A stretch of 64,000 bases of DNA from Fragilariopsis cylindrus CCMP1102 (Eukaryota; Bacillariophyta; Bacillariophyceae; Bacillariales; Bacillariaceae): contig FMBT01000336.1 of NCBI GenBank assembly GCA_900095095.1, forward strand, positions 1-64,000, read 5' to 3'. Of this stretch, positions 1 through 9,550 are shown piece by piece. The position numbers were made by a program, and so were the translations under genes. The stretch's first letter is position 1; the number at the start of each line of letters is the position of its first letter. The notes under the pieces are model-generated. The model saw nothing but the letters and a program-made list of their open reading frames with translations, had not been told where the DNA came from and searched no databases.

Positions 1-391
1 CGGTACCGATTTTAAAATCTTTAATTTTTACACCATTCGATAAGGTCGTGAATTGTGTTGTTTCACCGACAAATACACCACTTCCTGACGTCGACGCCGC
101 CATGGATGGTGATGGGAGAGGTGTACTAGTTCCAAATTCACCGTCGTTCGCATGCGCTGCCTCGACGAAATTTGACACCAGGAATCCGCCGAAGACGCCA
201 GTTGCTGTTGTACCAATATCTTCCATGACATCACGACGGTTGACGAATAGATCAAATTGTTGTTGTTGTCGTTGTCGTTGCCGCTGTTGCCGCCGTTGTT
301 GTTGTACATGTTGTTGTTGCGGTTGCCACGAATCAGCCACAAACGGCACTACCAACAGCAAGCTTATCGTTATTAATTTATGTAGCAACAT
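1..391 (-). CDS. Putative thylakoid-lumen FKBP-type peptidyl-prolyl isomerase, N-terminal part only
   Basis: The gene runs off the left edge; 130 codons are visible. The ATG at 389-391 is preceded by an in-frame TAG, so the start is firm. The protein opens with a signal peptide (M-L-L-H-K-L-I then a hydrophobic run), a Gln/Arg-rich linker, then a twin-arginine N-R-R-D, a weakly hydrophobic stretch and an A-H-A cleavage-like site at about residue 82. That is the layout of a bipartite leader for Tat import into a thylakoid lumen. The last visible residues (T-T-L-S-N-G-V-K-I-K-D-F-K-I-G-T) resemble the opening strand of lumenal FKBP domains. The catalytic domain lies outside the window, so the isomerase call is inference. 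Any other lumenal protein with the same opening motif is possible. Confidence 0.5.
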   Translation of the reverse strand, partial: MLLHKLITISLLLVVPFVADSWQPQQQHVQQQRRQQRQRQRQQQQFDLFVNRRDVMEDIGTTATGVFGGFLVSNFVEAAHANDGEFGTSTPLPSPSMAASTSGSGVFVGETTQFTTLSNGVKIKDFKIGT

Positions 392-773
392 GCTAATGTT
401 TCTCTACTGTTTGTTGTCTGTAACTACTGTAGAGTATCGGTAATAGATAATACGGTTGTCAGTAAATAAGTAATGTCACCATCTAGACTGCCTGTATCTT
501 CTCAAAAACAAAAACATCAAGATCGTGCGTGTGAAGACATTTGTATTGAATCCCGCGTAAATATATTATAATTCATTCACTGAATACACGCGCAGGCCAA
601 ACACTGAAAACAAAGCTCTGCTACGAGTACTGTAGTGCGCCTAGAAAATAGTAGGAATGATAATAATAGCGTCAATCAAGAACGGAGGCTATCACGTACA
701 AATATAGAATCAGAATTATAAATCTATTTTATAGTGATAATTCTAGATTTTAGTTAGATAGTAAGTTAGTTAG
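392..773. promoter_or_regulatory. Intergenic: 5' flank of the FKBP-like gene and 3' flank of the exonuclease gene
   Basis: No open frame stands out. AT-rich DNA with a short GTTA tandem run at about 759-780 just beyond the exonuclease stop. It must hold the promoter of the leftward gene at 1-391 and the 3' end of the leftward gene at 774, but I see no specific element. Confidence 0.4.
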
Positions 774-2231
774 TTAGTTGCACAAAATCGATGAATCGAA
801 TCGTCGGCTGTGTTCCGCCAGTAGAATAAGTAATATAGCGGCATCCAATCCAGCATAATTTAATTGTTGTTCCGATAAAGGTCGTAATTCCCAATTTGAG
901 CATTGTTGCTCTTTTGAAAATATCATCGCCATCTTTGTTGTTGTTGATGACGAAGAAGAATATTGTTCCACACATCTTTTCAATCCGGGGGGATTATTCT
1001 TATTATTAGTAGTAGTAGTAGAAGAAGATGATGATGATGATTCTTGTTGTTGTTGAGCAAGAATCAGTTTTTGTATATCCAGGATATGATGGTAATCCTG
1101 CTGATGTGATGATGATGATGATAAAGTGCAATCTTCACTATTATTATCATTATTATTCTTGTTGTTGTTGTTATTTCCTCGTAAAAGAAACGCTTCCAAT
1201 AAGGGGATATCATGTCCTATAGAAAATCCTAATACATAAAATGGATTACTGTTTTCATCATAGTTGTTCTCGACAAGGGATGATCCACTCCTATGTAATA
1301 ACCAACGAACCAATGCTTGTACAAGTCGATGATAATCATCGTCATCAACACTAGATGTATTATCACTGTCACCGTCACCGTCACCGTTACCGTTAATGTT
1401 GTCGTTATAATTACCAATCGCAGTAGCCAGAAATGCGCCCTTTTTTAAGTCTACCACATACGATAAAATATCCTTACTACTCTCACTTTCCAGATATGAA
1501 ATTTGAAGTGTTGATAACGTGATTGTTGTTGTTGTTTTCTGCCTGTTGTGATTGTTACTATCATTGTTGTTGTGATTGTCGTCGTCTTCTACTTCTACTT
1601 CTTCGTGGATGGTATTATACCATTCAGTATCTATTGCTATCAATCGACGATTCATTATACATTTCTGAAGTATTGTCAATTGTTCCACCGTATCAACAAA
1701 TATAGGAGGATTCGGAAGACAAAGAATAGGAAAATTCGTTTTCTTCTTCTTCTCTAGATAAGACATGTCAAGATGGCGGACCTCGTGACAAATTATCTTC
1801 CAGCAAGGTTCAGAAAAAGAAGAAGAAGTTAATACGTTGGGAGTTGTAGTAATCATTGTACCTGATGATATAGATTGTTGTTGTTGTTGCTGCTGTTGTT
1901 GCTTCTTGACCCCTTGAAGTCTATGAAGAATCTTTTGAAGTAATTCTTTTTGCCGCTGTTGTCGCTGACAAAGATTGTTCTGTATTGCAGATTCAATCAG
2001 TTGAATAGTCTTATCTTTACTACCACCAAAATGATTTATAAGTTTCGTTGTCATTTCTTGTATCCAAGCAAAGTTTTGTTTGTCACTTAAATGTACAATT
2101 CGTAATAGTAACGACGATGATTGTTCTGATGTTGACACAATATTCTCCCACGCTTCTTCCAACTCGTATTGTTCATGTGATGAAAGAGCTGATAATAATA
2201 ATGCATCTTTCTTCCTTTTAATACTATTCAT
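774..2231 (-). CDS. DEDDy-type 3'-5' exonuclease domain protein
   Basis: 485 codons. All three motifs of the DnaQ-like DEDDy fold are visible: ExoI I-A-I-D-T-E-W near residue 196, ExoII G-H-D-I-P-L-L near 337, and ExoIII Y-A-G-L-D-A near 456, where Y and D give the y subtype. The spacing is stretched by Asp/Asn, Ser and Thr runs that come from trinucleotide repeats. The family (WRN exonuclease, mut-7, EXD2/EXD3) hydrolyses DNA or RNA from the 3' end; the N-terminal Leu- and Gln-rich helical stretch is loosely like the region before the exonuclease domain in mut-7/EXD3 proteins. The ATG lies only 11 bp after the stop of the ankyrin frame at 2243-2947, so the two may be one gene split by an unrecognised intron or frameshift. 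Substrate is unknown. Confidence 0.75.
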   Translation of the reverse strand: MNSIKRKKDALLLSALSSHEQYELEEAWENIVSTSEQSSSLLLRIVHLSDKQNFAWIQEMTTKLINHFGGSKDKTIQLIESAIQNNLCQRQQRQKELLQKILHRLQGVKKQQQQQQQQQSISSGTMITTTPNVLTSSSFSEPCWKIICHEVRHLDMSYLEKKKKTNFPILCLPNPPIFVDTVEQLTILQKCIMNRRLIAIDTEWYNTIHEEVEVEDDDNHNNNDSNNHNRQKTTTTITLSTLQISYLESESSKDILSYVVDLKKGAFLATAIGNYNDNINGNGDGDGDSDNTSSVDDDDYHRLVQALVRWLLHRSGSSLVENNYDENSNPFYVLGFSIGHDIPLLEAFLLRGNNNNNKNNNDNNSEDCTLSSSSSHQQDYHHILDIQKLILAQQQQESSSSSSSTTTTNNKNNPPGLKRCVEQYSSSSSTTTKMAMIFSKEQQCSNWELRPLSEQQLNYAGLDAAILLILLAEHSRRFDSSILCN

Positions 2232-2242
2232 CCTCCTCTTGC

Positions 2243-2947
2243 TTATTCAAAATTATCGGAATGTGATTCACGAAAATTCCACCAAGAATCATTATTATTA
2301 ACATCATCATCAATAGTATTAGAATTATTTCGTCGCCCCTGTATGGAATCTAATTCTATAATTTTTTCCAACACATCACTACCCGCATTGAAATGAGATG
2401 CAGCTATACTTAATACGGATTGTCCTTTGTTGTTAATAATAGTAACTTTAATAGTATTACTACTGTTATCTTGTTGATAATTCAATAAATACTCTGTTAT
2501 CTCAATTCGACTTTGTGTTATTGAAAAAAAGATGGCTGTTTTACCATAACTAAATTTTTGTTTGGAATAGGAATTGATATCACAACCAACATTTTCAATT
2601 AAGTATTGTACATTTTCTATACAACCCTTCCATGCTGCCATATGCAATGCTGATTTTCCATTGCTATTGCCATTACTATTACTACTACCGCCGTTATCGT
2701 TATCGTCGTCGCCGTTATTGTCGATCTCTTCTGCTGTCCATTCTTCATTCGTTATTATTTCAATCAATTTTGATAAGGATTGTGATCCAGCGGCACGACG
2801 AAGGCGACAGTAGTCGTCATTACTTCTCCTACGAGGTGGTGATGTACCAGTAGTAGCCGTAGTAACAGTCACCATAGTACTAGTATTAGACTGCATTCTT
2901 GTTGTTTCGCATCCATCATTCATCGTCCAAGCAATGGCAAAATGCAT
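2243..2947 (-). CDS. Ankyrin-repeat protein, possibly the N-terminal part of the adjacent exonuclease gene
   Basis: 234 codons. After a Thr/Asn-rich N-terminus the protein shows ankyrin-type units: K-S-A-L-H-M-A-A-W-K-G-C near residue 98, then a Y-G-K-T-A-I-F-F-S-I unit and a K-G-Q-S-V-L-S-I-A-A unit. Ankyrin repeats bind other proteins. An Asn/Asp/Gly run near residues 77-95 comes from simple repeats. The frame stops at a TAA and the exonuclease ATG follows after 11 bp in another frame. Two separate eukaryotic mRNAs at that distance are unlikely, so a fused ankyrin-exonuclease protein is the better guess. A candidate GT-AG pair of roughly 65 bp around 2235-2300 exists, but its branch site is not convincing. 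Confidence 0.6.
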   Translation of the reverse strand: MHFAIAWTMNDGCETTRMQSNTSTMVTVTTATTGTSPPRRRSNDDYCRLRRAAGSQSLSKLIEIITNEEWTAEEIDNNGDDDNDNGGSSNSNGNSNGKSALHMAAWKGCIENVQYLIENVGCDINSYSKQKFSYGKTAIFFSITQSRIEITEYLLNYQQDNSSNTIKVTIINNKGQSVLSIAASHFNAGSDVLEKIIELDSIQGRRNNSNTIDDDVNNNDSWWNFRESHSDNFE

Positions 2948-3072
2948 TTATGTGCAATGCAAGAGAAAATGTTTCTGTCATAATAATCATGATTGATTTA
3001 ACAGCTTATGCTACTTTATAAAGTCAAAATATCAGCGAGAAACTAAGTCAGTACAACACAATACGAGCTTGC

Positions 3073-3079
3073 GAATTCG

Positions 3080-3118
<39 letters not shown>

Positions 3119-3152
3119 TTCGTTGGCAGGGGTTCGAATCCCCTCGAATTCA
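3073..3152 (+). tRNA. tRNA-Leu (anticodon TAG)
   Basis: The acceptor stem pairs GAATTCG (3073-3079) with CGAATTC (3145-3151), followed by discriminator A. The D arm starts GGCCGAGTGG. The anticodon stem CCAGA/TCTGG holds loop TTTAGGC, giving anticodon TAG for CTA codons. A long variable arm, typical of tRNA-Leu, precedes the T arm AGGGG-TTCGAAT-CCCCT. A-box and B-box promoters are intact. There is no intron. A second copy identical over all 80 bp lies at 36959-37038. Confidence 0.96.
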
Positions 3153-3599
3153 CATTTTGGCATTTCTTTTCTTTCTCATTATATATTCATACGATACCTC
3201 CATTTTTTTAAGTTTAAAAATCAATCAATCAATTGATAATTGTTTTTGTTCTAATTCTTTTAGTCGTTTCCTTTCTTCTGGCTGGGTTTTATTTATTTAC
3301 TATCATTGCTCCATTCTGGTTTTGAATTGATAACTACAGGGAGCATTCTATTTCCTTTCATGATCAACTCTTTTTAAATAATAAACTTCTCTAAAGTTGG
3401 TTCTTTTCATAAAATTCTTGGCTGTCTCTCAGATCTCAGACAATTAATTCAAGATAGGTGTTTGTTGAGCACTGTTGTTACCGTATACCAACTGCATGAC
3501 AGCTGCTGGCATTGTTGATACTATGTAGTAGTATAGCTTGTTATTCATTTTAATAGATAGTCTGATGCATTGCTCCGCTCCCTTGCCACCTTAAATAGA

Positions 3600-3926
3600 A
3601 GGGCTAACAAGAGCCATGCCATTTGCGCCTGTTAAGTGCATATTATCTATCACAGATAAGAATGGTCATCACACAAGATCATCGCACAAGATTACGCACT
3701 ATTTTTTGCGTAGGATGGAAGCTGTATATAGTCCAAGTATTACTGGAGAGAGGAACAAAGGTGACATACACCTGCACCAACTTTCCCATAATTTAGGAAA
3801 CCATACATAATATAGTTTAGATAGTGGTGGGAGGAACATCCAGGAAAGGATCCAATCCCAGAAGGTTATGGGATACTGGTAAAGAAAGCACTACAAGGGA
3901 CATCCTGAATCACTACGGCTATGAGA
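3600..3926 (+). pseudogene. Possible degenerate Ty1/copia pol fragment (reverse-transcriptase part)
   Basis: A weak call. Short frames read like decayed copia pol: P-E-G-Y-G-I-L-V-K-K-A-L-Q-G near 3860-3900 resembles the P-G-Y...L-x-K-A-L-Y-G-L stretch of copia reverse transcriptase, but stops and frame changes interrupt it. The firmer RNase H relic at 4560-5345 lies downstream on the same strand. The foldback element at 3927-4137 would then have inserted into the retroelement. Confidence 0.3.
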
Positions 3927-4137
3927 TACTTCCTTTGTGCACCAGAAGTTATCCACTGGGATAAGCGCGATAGAAAATACACAACAAAGGCACAAAGAAT
4001 GAGTGATTTGAGACAACACTTTTACTAAATTTTACTATCCATCATTTCCCCTCAAATCACTCATTCTTTGTGCTTTTGCTGCATACATTTATATCGCGCT
4101 TATCCCCGTGGACAACTTCCGGTGCACGGAGGAAGTA
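3927..4137. mobile_element. Foldback (MITE-like) element with ~85-bp inverted arms
   Basis: Two arms of about 85 bp (3927-4012 and 4051-4137) are inverted copies, separated by a loop of under 40 bp. Matching stretches include TACTTCC at the tips, GTGCACC, GATAAGCGCGAT and a run ending GAGTGATTTGAG. The arms differ at several sites, so the element is not brand new. It is flanked by TA on each side (3927-3928 and 4136-4137). The tips share TA-CTTCC with the MITE family at 5361 and 54286, which suggests the same transposase class. There is no coding capacity. Confidence 0.75.
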
Positions 4138-4559
4138 GTAATAATAATCATAGATGATGATCACTAATGAACTGGGATTTACATCAACTGTGCACGAAGT
4201 CTGCCTGTACTATATTCACAACAAATATGATAATATTTCATCACACGAAGATGATAGTATTACCTATTCTTTGACAAATGGATGATTTTCTAGTCGCAAA
4301 CAAGGATTCAAAGGAGTGCGATTGACAAATCCACTGAATCAATTCTGAAGCAGAAGAAAAGGAGAAAAATTGAAGTTGGCTATGTAGAGCAAAGAAAATA
4401 CTAGTAAAACCATGAGCGTACAATGTGGAACATACATCAATAAGTTTGTATCACATCATGGTTTAAGAGAAGCACTTGATCACCACCAACACCAATACAT
4501 ATGTATATAAAGCGAAGAGTTATTCAAAGTTCCAAGCTGAATATACAAACAAGTGGGGG

Positions 4560-5345
4560 TACGGAATCAATAAAAGAACAGATTGAATTTTAGGACGTTG
4601 AATGGGATTTACAAACAATTGGTGAATTAATTTATGCATCAACAGTACTATGTAAAGTCAAATATATCAATTGCAGTAATAACATTAAGTCAACATGCAC
4701 AACTCCCAGCCCAGATTCAATATGAAGCTGTTGAAGCGTGGAACAGGTAGTTGCATCTCTAAATGCAACCAAAAGAGTTGGTTAGCCATGATATTGGCGT
4801 CATCAACCGTGAATAGATCATCCGTATCCCAGTTGAAATACATTAGAAATCACAGATCTTGTAAAATGAGTTGGGGCATCGGACTGGTACTATGTAAATA
4901 CTCTTATAACAGTAATGATGGTAGCAGGAACATCAGTCTATTTTATATCAAACAAGATTACAACCAACAGTAATAGCACAAACTTCAACAGAGGCTGAAT
5001 TTACAAATATGGCAGATGCAGGTAAAGCATCATATATTTAAGATAAAACTATAATCTTGATAGCTCATAATCACAGTGCAGTTGTTTAGTATAGCTAATG
5101 CACATCAACCAACAAAAAGAAAGCGGCAAGTACAAGTGAGACACTCAATTACATTACAATGAATAGATGATAAGTCCATTGATTTTGTCAATACACTGAC
5201 AGATGACAACCACATCACAGTGATTCTGTGAGCAAACCACAGGGATGATAGAACAAAAAAAGTATCACATACAGATGTCTTCAAGGGAAGATGGAAATCA
5301 GCATATGCAACCTATACTAATGAGCAACCACGCTCACGCTTCTAA
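4560..5345 (+). pseudogene. Degenerate Ty1/copia retrotransposon, end of reverse transcriptase and RNase H
   Basis: Across shifting + frames, a series of peptides matches the copia RNase H order: L-N-A-T-K-R-V-G near 4750, M-V-A-G-T-S-V-Y-F near 4920, T-S-T-E-A-E-F-T-N-M-A-D-A-G-K-A near 4984-5035 (the S-T-E-A-E-(Y/F) signature), then A-H-Q-P-T-K-R-K-R-Q-V near 5100, D-F-V-N-T-L-T-D-D-N near 5180, and a final H-T-D-V-F-K-G-R near 5270. Frameshifts and stops break it throughout, so it is inactive. No LTRs were recognised. The MITE at 5361 begins about 15 bp after it. Confidence 0.72.
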
Positions 5346-5360
5346 TAAACACTATTTACA

Positions 5361-5749
5361 TACTTCCTCCAGTCAACGCTTAATGACCGCGCGCTATCGT
5401 TTGAAAATTAGCGCGTAATTAACACGATATCACTTAAAAGACTAAATAATGCCCAAAAAATAACTAGTAATACTAGTAAAACTATACATCATTCAACTGT
5501 GTGCAACTCTATCAATAAACAATTTCTTTCAAAATTTGAAGGTTCCATCTAAACTATTATTCTACACAGATTTCATATATCAACATCCATAAGGTTCTAC
5601 CCTAGCTGAAATAGGCAACCTGATAGACTAAATTAGCATGTGTGAAATGCACGTTAAAAAAATCAAGATTGACCGTTGAACGTGTTAATAACACACGCTA
5701 AATTTTTACGAGATAGCGCGCGGTCATTAAGCGTTGACTGGAGGAAGTA
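5361..5749. mobile_element. MITE with 38-bp terminal inverted repeats and TA flanks (copy 1)
   Basis: The element begins TACTTCCTCCAGTCAACGCT at 5361 and ends with the exact inverse at 5749; the inverted repeats match for 38 bp. TA dinucleotides sit at both ends (5361-5362, 5748-5749), as left by Tc1/mariner-type insertion. The interior of about 310 bp is non-coding and is an inverted homologue of the interior of the element at 54286-54639. A third, one-ended relic lies at 40045-40130. No transposase of this type is in the window. Confidence 0.88.
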
Positions 5750-6253
5750 CTTACATAATTAGGAAATCTTCAGTCAAGTGAGCCTGAGATGAGGTAGCTA
5801 GACGCATTTACAATTTCAATGATCATTGCATCAGCAACTATTTTAGAATCTTGTAAAATTCGCTGCGCTCGCAATCTTGTGAAATTCGCCGCGCTAGCAA
5901 TCATGCATTGGATTTTCCTTTTTTGATATTTACCTAGTATGAGAGAAAACCAACGACTAGAAATATTTTTTTGGCGAAAATCGTGAGACCTCGCTCAATG
6001 AACGACTATCAATTTTTTCTCTTCACAACATACCCCTTTTGGAATTTTACGACGTGAAGTATCAATGTAAGTCCGAAGTTCTAGTGGACCAAAAAAGGAC
6101 ACCAAGGCAATTATTCTTCTGGCGAATACTGTAAGAACAAGACCAACCAAACACAAAGCAAGAAAGCAGGAGAACTAATTCCAAGAAATCGAACAATAAA
6201 CATCAGATAAAAAACATTCATTCGACACAAAACAAAGAATATTTTCACAAATC
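5750..6253. promoter_or_regulatory. 5' flank of the TLDc gene, with a 26-bp tandem repeat
   Basis: Non-coding. Two 26-bp units at 5847-5872 and 5873-5898 (core AATTCGC-GCGCT-GCAAT) differ at three positions. The A-rich stretch from about 6160 to 6253 runs into the ATG at 6254 and is probably the 5' UTR. No TATA box is convincing. Confidence 0.45.
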
Positions 6254-9200
6254 ATGACATCCGGAGGAGTGCCTCTTCATCGTAGTGATTCCAGTTTGTC
6301 GACGTCGACGCAAATGACGACAATGACGGCAAACCACAGGCAAGACGAGCTGCTAGATCCTACCGCTGGAAACGATGGGGTGATCACTGCCAACGATAAT
6401 ACGGACCAGGATGATGGCGATAACAACGAAGACGACGACGACAACGACGACAACATCAGTCAGACGGAACTACCGGCAATGCCTCGTCCGAAAAATTCAA
6501 CGACCCGTCAAGAATCGCGTGATGTATCTATTTGTTCAAGGAATACTCGTGATTCGTTGCGACGTCAGGTATCGACGAGGAGCAATACCTTCACGGAATA
6601 CGAACGTTCATTTTTGGAACAATTGACTATAGATGGAAGTGATAGGGAGGTGGAAATGGCGCTTCAAACCGTCGAGAACGAGGATTTGTTTTTCGATCAC
6701 TGTACACCTCGGCATTTGAAACACAACAATGGTGACGAAATTGGGTTAAACATCAGTGATACTAGCCACACATCGGACACCCTCGACGATGATGCAACAC
6801 GTGACGGTAATGCTCCTTCTGTAGCGACTACTGAGCGAAGAGGCCTCCTCGGAGCGGCAACTAGCTCATTGACAACGTCGTCAATCAATAATGGCAAAAA
6901 AGACAGCAGTAATAATAACAGCGGCGCGACATCCTCAACGAAGATATCGTCGTCTTCGCCTTCCGCTATTCCATCTACGATAATCGGATCGAAACGTCGT
7001 CATCTGATCTTGGAACGACGGCGTAGTGAAAGAACTAATAACTTGACAAACCTTTGGCGGGCTCATGAATCTGGACTCGCTGTGACTGCGAATGGGTCAC
7101 GAAAATCATTGCTACGACGAGAATCGAGTGTGAGTAGTATCGGGAGCATTGCAAGTGCTATGAGTGGTCTTTCTGTCCTTTTTGGAAAGCATCCGCATCC
7201 TGATCAGCAGGATATTTTTAGATCGGACAATAATGATGATGATGATGGTAGTAGTTTCACCCCAAACAAAAACAGCGACAGAGCGAAAGCCACCAAATTA
7301 CAGAAACAATTCCTCCCGAGGAGCCTTCCACCGACGACCCGTCCATCACCACATGGTCGTTCTAAATCTGTGACGATGTCTATGTTGATGTCTCGTCGTG
7401 CGTCTCAAAGGAGTTTGCCAAAAATTCCAGAGCCGATCAGTTTCAAAAAAAACGATCGTCGATCATCCTTTGCTTCAGATGGTAGGAAAAAATCTGTGAC
7501 CTTCCATGCATTTAACGAGGAATTAGAGTTTGATAAAGGAAAAACTGCTCTCACAACCGTAGATGATGCCGCGGATGCGAACAAGTTAACGTCGTCATCA
7601 AAACAACAAAATCCGCGTTCGAAAATTGTTCGACGGGCCATGTCAGATTCCCACTTACCGGTCACCGAGGCCACCGATACATTCGACGAAGATCAAGAGC
7701 AGAAGGAGGACCCGCGGAAGTTAATGATGCAAAGAGAAACCAGCAATAGTAGTATTCCAAGTTTACATCATGGTCAGGCCCTTAGATCATCATCTATTTC
7801 GAGTATTCCTTCATTGCATCATGGAAACGCTATCCGACAGGATTCTGTCGCTAGTTTTGCATCTCTGCATCACGGGGCTCCAATTCGACAGGATTCAGTG
7901 TCAACAGTAGGCCGACAGAGTTCCGTAGCTAGTTTCGCTTCCCTACACCACGCGACTCCTATCAGACAGGATTCTATATCGACCATTCCTTCACTTCACC
8001 ACGGTAGACCTGTTCGTCAGGATTCGATAGCTAGTAGCATTAACCTGAACCCAATGACTCGAGATCAAATGGTTCAACAGTTCGGAGTCACAGAAGACGT
8101 TGCTTCGGCATGGGTACAACTAGAATCGTCGTCACATACAGATCTGACGGATAGTGAGCCTAAACAAACTTCCTCTTCTTTTCCACGTGATATGGCAATT
8201 CTTCTCACAGTGGAAACGGATCCAACTATCGCCAATACTATCGATGACGACCACTTAACAGTTCATTCGGCAGTATCGAAACGAGAAGATAGCGCATCAC
8301 CATCTAAACCCGTACTCATGCGACTAGCCTCTCGGAATTTGTACGAAGGGGAAGGTGTTGAAGTGATGGAAATTGAGGACGAACCTATTGACGATGATAA
8401 CTCACGTTATCAATATCGGGATGCTTCGACAGCTTTCCGAAATATATCCCAGTTCTTGAACAACGATGTTAGTATTCGGAACGCTAGTTCGTTCGATGAT
8501 GTTTCTATCTTTTCTTCCTTTGGGAAGCAACAACGTACATCGGATGTGTTTCGAAACATTCGTAAGTCCCTATCCGATGAAAATATGTCAACGCCCTTTT
8601 TTGGTTCCAGCAGAGATCTTTTGTTACAGATTCCCAACTCGTCAGATGAAGCTTCGGATACTTTCGCTGATGAGCTTTCAGAAGGTGGATCCGCATCTTG
8701 GGAAATGGAATTTGGTGGGTCCCCCAAGGGAAGATTTGACGCCTGGAATATCTTGCAAGATGAATATGTCAATGGGTATGGTGGAGGTGGGTCTCTCGGC
8801 TTTAAAATTCTAGGAACATCAGTCGCGGATGAGTCAGCACAACCACACGTCCTCAGTCCTCCTCTCATGGAAAGTCTGCAAGCATTTTTGCCCAGTTCAA
8901 AAAGCGGTGAGAATTTCTATATGAAGTACAGTATGGTCCGAGACGGAGCACACCTCCAGACATTATTAAAACGTGCTCGGGGTGTCCAATACTCGATCTT
9001 GGCCATTGAAACACTCGACGGTGAAGTATTTGGTAGTTTCACGGGAGAAGCTTGGAGGAAGAGTTGGAATTACTTCGGAACGGGCGAATCGTTCTTATGG
9101 AAAATGCGAAATTCACGATTGGAAAAAACACATGGCATTCTCGATCAAGCTCACAAGGAATCTGAAATTGATGTTTACCCATACACGGGTGAGAATGGAT

Positions 9201-9550
9201 TCATCCAGCTTTGTACCCACGATCGAGTCGCTATTGGAGGTGGAATGCCAGATTCAACGTCGGCCGAAAAGAAAACGGACGAACCTATTGATAATAATCC
9301 TCCTGTCGAACACAGCCACAATTGGGGATTCGGATTGGCACTTCAATCCGATTTGCTCCAAGGTTCCAGTAGTCCCTGTATAACATTTGGATCACCCTCT
9401 TTGAGCAATGCACATCCGGACGGTTCTCTTTTTGAAATTTTGAACATCGAATTGTGGACTCCAACTCCTTGTATGACCGAGAAAGAAGCCGAAAAGCTGG
9501 AATTAGGCAAGTTATTTCTCAACCAGAACTCGAATCCAAATAAATATTAA
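6254..9550 (+). CDS. TLDc-domain protein with a long Ser-rich repeat region
   Basis: 1098 codons, single exon. The C-terminal part (about residues 868-1085) is a TLDc domain as in OXR1/NCOA7/TBC1D24: A-F-L-P-S...L-L-K-R-A near its start, then I-E-T-L-D-G-E-V-F-G-S-F, W-x-Y-F-G-T-G-E-S-F-L-W, an I-A-I-G-G-G-type turn, G-F-G-L-A-L, and the closing F-E-I-L-N-I-E-L-W. TLDc proteins protect against oxidative damage and bind V-ATPase. The N-terminal two thirds are disordered, acidic and Ser/Thr-rich. Residues about 496-597 hold five units of roughly 17-24 residues centred on S-L-H-H-G/A followed by I-R-Q-D-S, many with R-x-x-S basophilic kinase-like sites. The start ATG follows an A-rich leader. 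Only the TLDc call is firm. Confidence 0.85.
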   Translation: MTSGGVPLHRSDSSLSTSTQMTTMTANHRQDELLDPTAGNDGVITANDNTDQDDGDNNEDDDDNDDNISQTELPAMPRPKNSTTRQESRDVSICSRNTRDSLRRQVSTRSNTFTEYERSFLEQLTIDGSDREVEMALQTVENEDLFFDHCTPRHLKHNNGDEIGLNISDTSHTSDTLDDDATRDGNAPSVATTERRGLLGAATSSLTTSSINNGKKDSSNNNSGATSSTKISSSSPSAIPSTIIGSKRRHLILERRRSERTNNLTNLWRAHESGLAVTANGSRKSLLRRESSVSSIGSIASAMSGLSVLFGKHPHPDQQDIFRSDNNDDDDGSSFTPNKNSDRAKATKLQKQFLPRSLPPTTRPSPHGRSKSVTMSMLMSRRASQRSLPKIPEPISFKKNDRRSSFASDGRKKSVTFHAFNEELEFDKGKTALTTVDDAADANKLTSSSKQQNPRSKIVRRAMSDSHLPVTEATDTFDEDQEQKEDPRKLMMQRETSNSSIPSLHHGQALRSSSISSIPSLHHGNAIRQDSVASFASLHHGAPIRQDSVSTVGRQSSVASFASLHHATPIRQDSISTIPSLHHGRPVRQDSIASSINLNPMTRDQMVQQFGVTEDVASAWVQLESSSHTDLTDSEPKQTSSSFPRDMAILLTVETDPTIANTIDDDHLTVHSAVSKREDSASPSKPVLMRLASRNLYEGEGVEVMEIEDEPIDDDNSRYQYRDASTAFRNISQFLNNDVSIRNASSFDDVSIFSSFGKQQRTSDVFRNIRKSLSDENMSTPFFGSSRDLLLQIPNSSDEASDTFADELSEGGSASWEMEFGGSPKGRFDAWNILQDEYVNGYGGGGSLGFKILGTSVADESAQPHVLSPPLMESLQAFLPSSKSGENFYMKYSMVRDGAHLQTLLKRARGVQYSILAIETLDGEVFGSFTGEAWRKSWNYFGTGESFLWKMRNSRLEKTHGILDQAHKESEIDVYPYTGENGFIQLCTHDRVAIGGGMPDSTSAEKKTDEPIDNNPPVEHSHNWGFGLALQSDLLQGSSSPCITFGSPSLSNAHPDGSLFEILNIELWTPTPCMTEKEAEKLELGKLFLNQNSNPNKY

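Noticed and set aside
48-443. Rightward frame over the left edge rich in Cys
   Set aside because: It is the complement of the Gln-rich leader of the FKBP-like gene; Cys runs are the antisense of CAA repeats.
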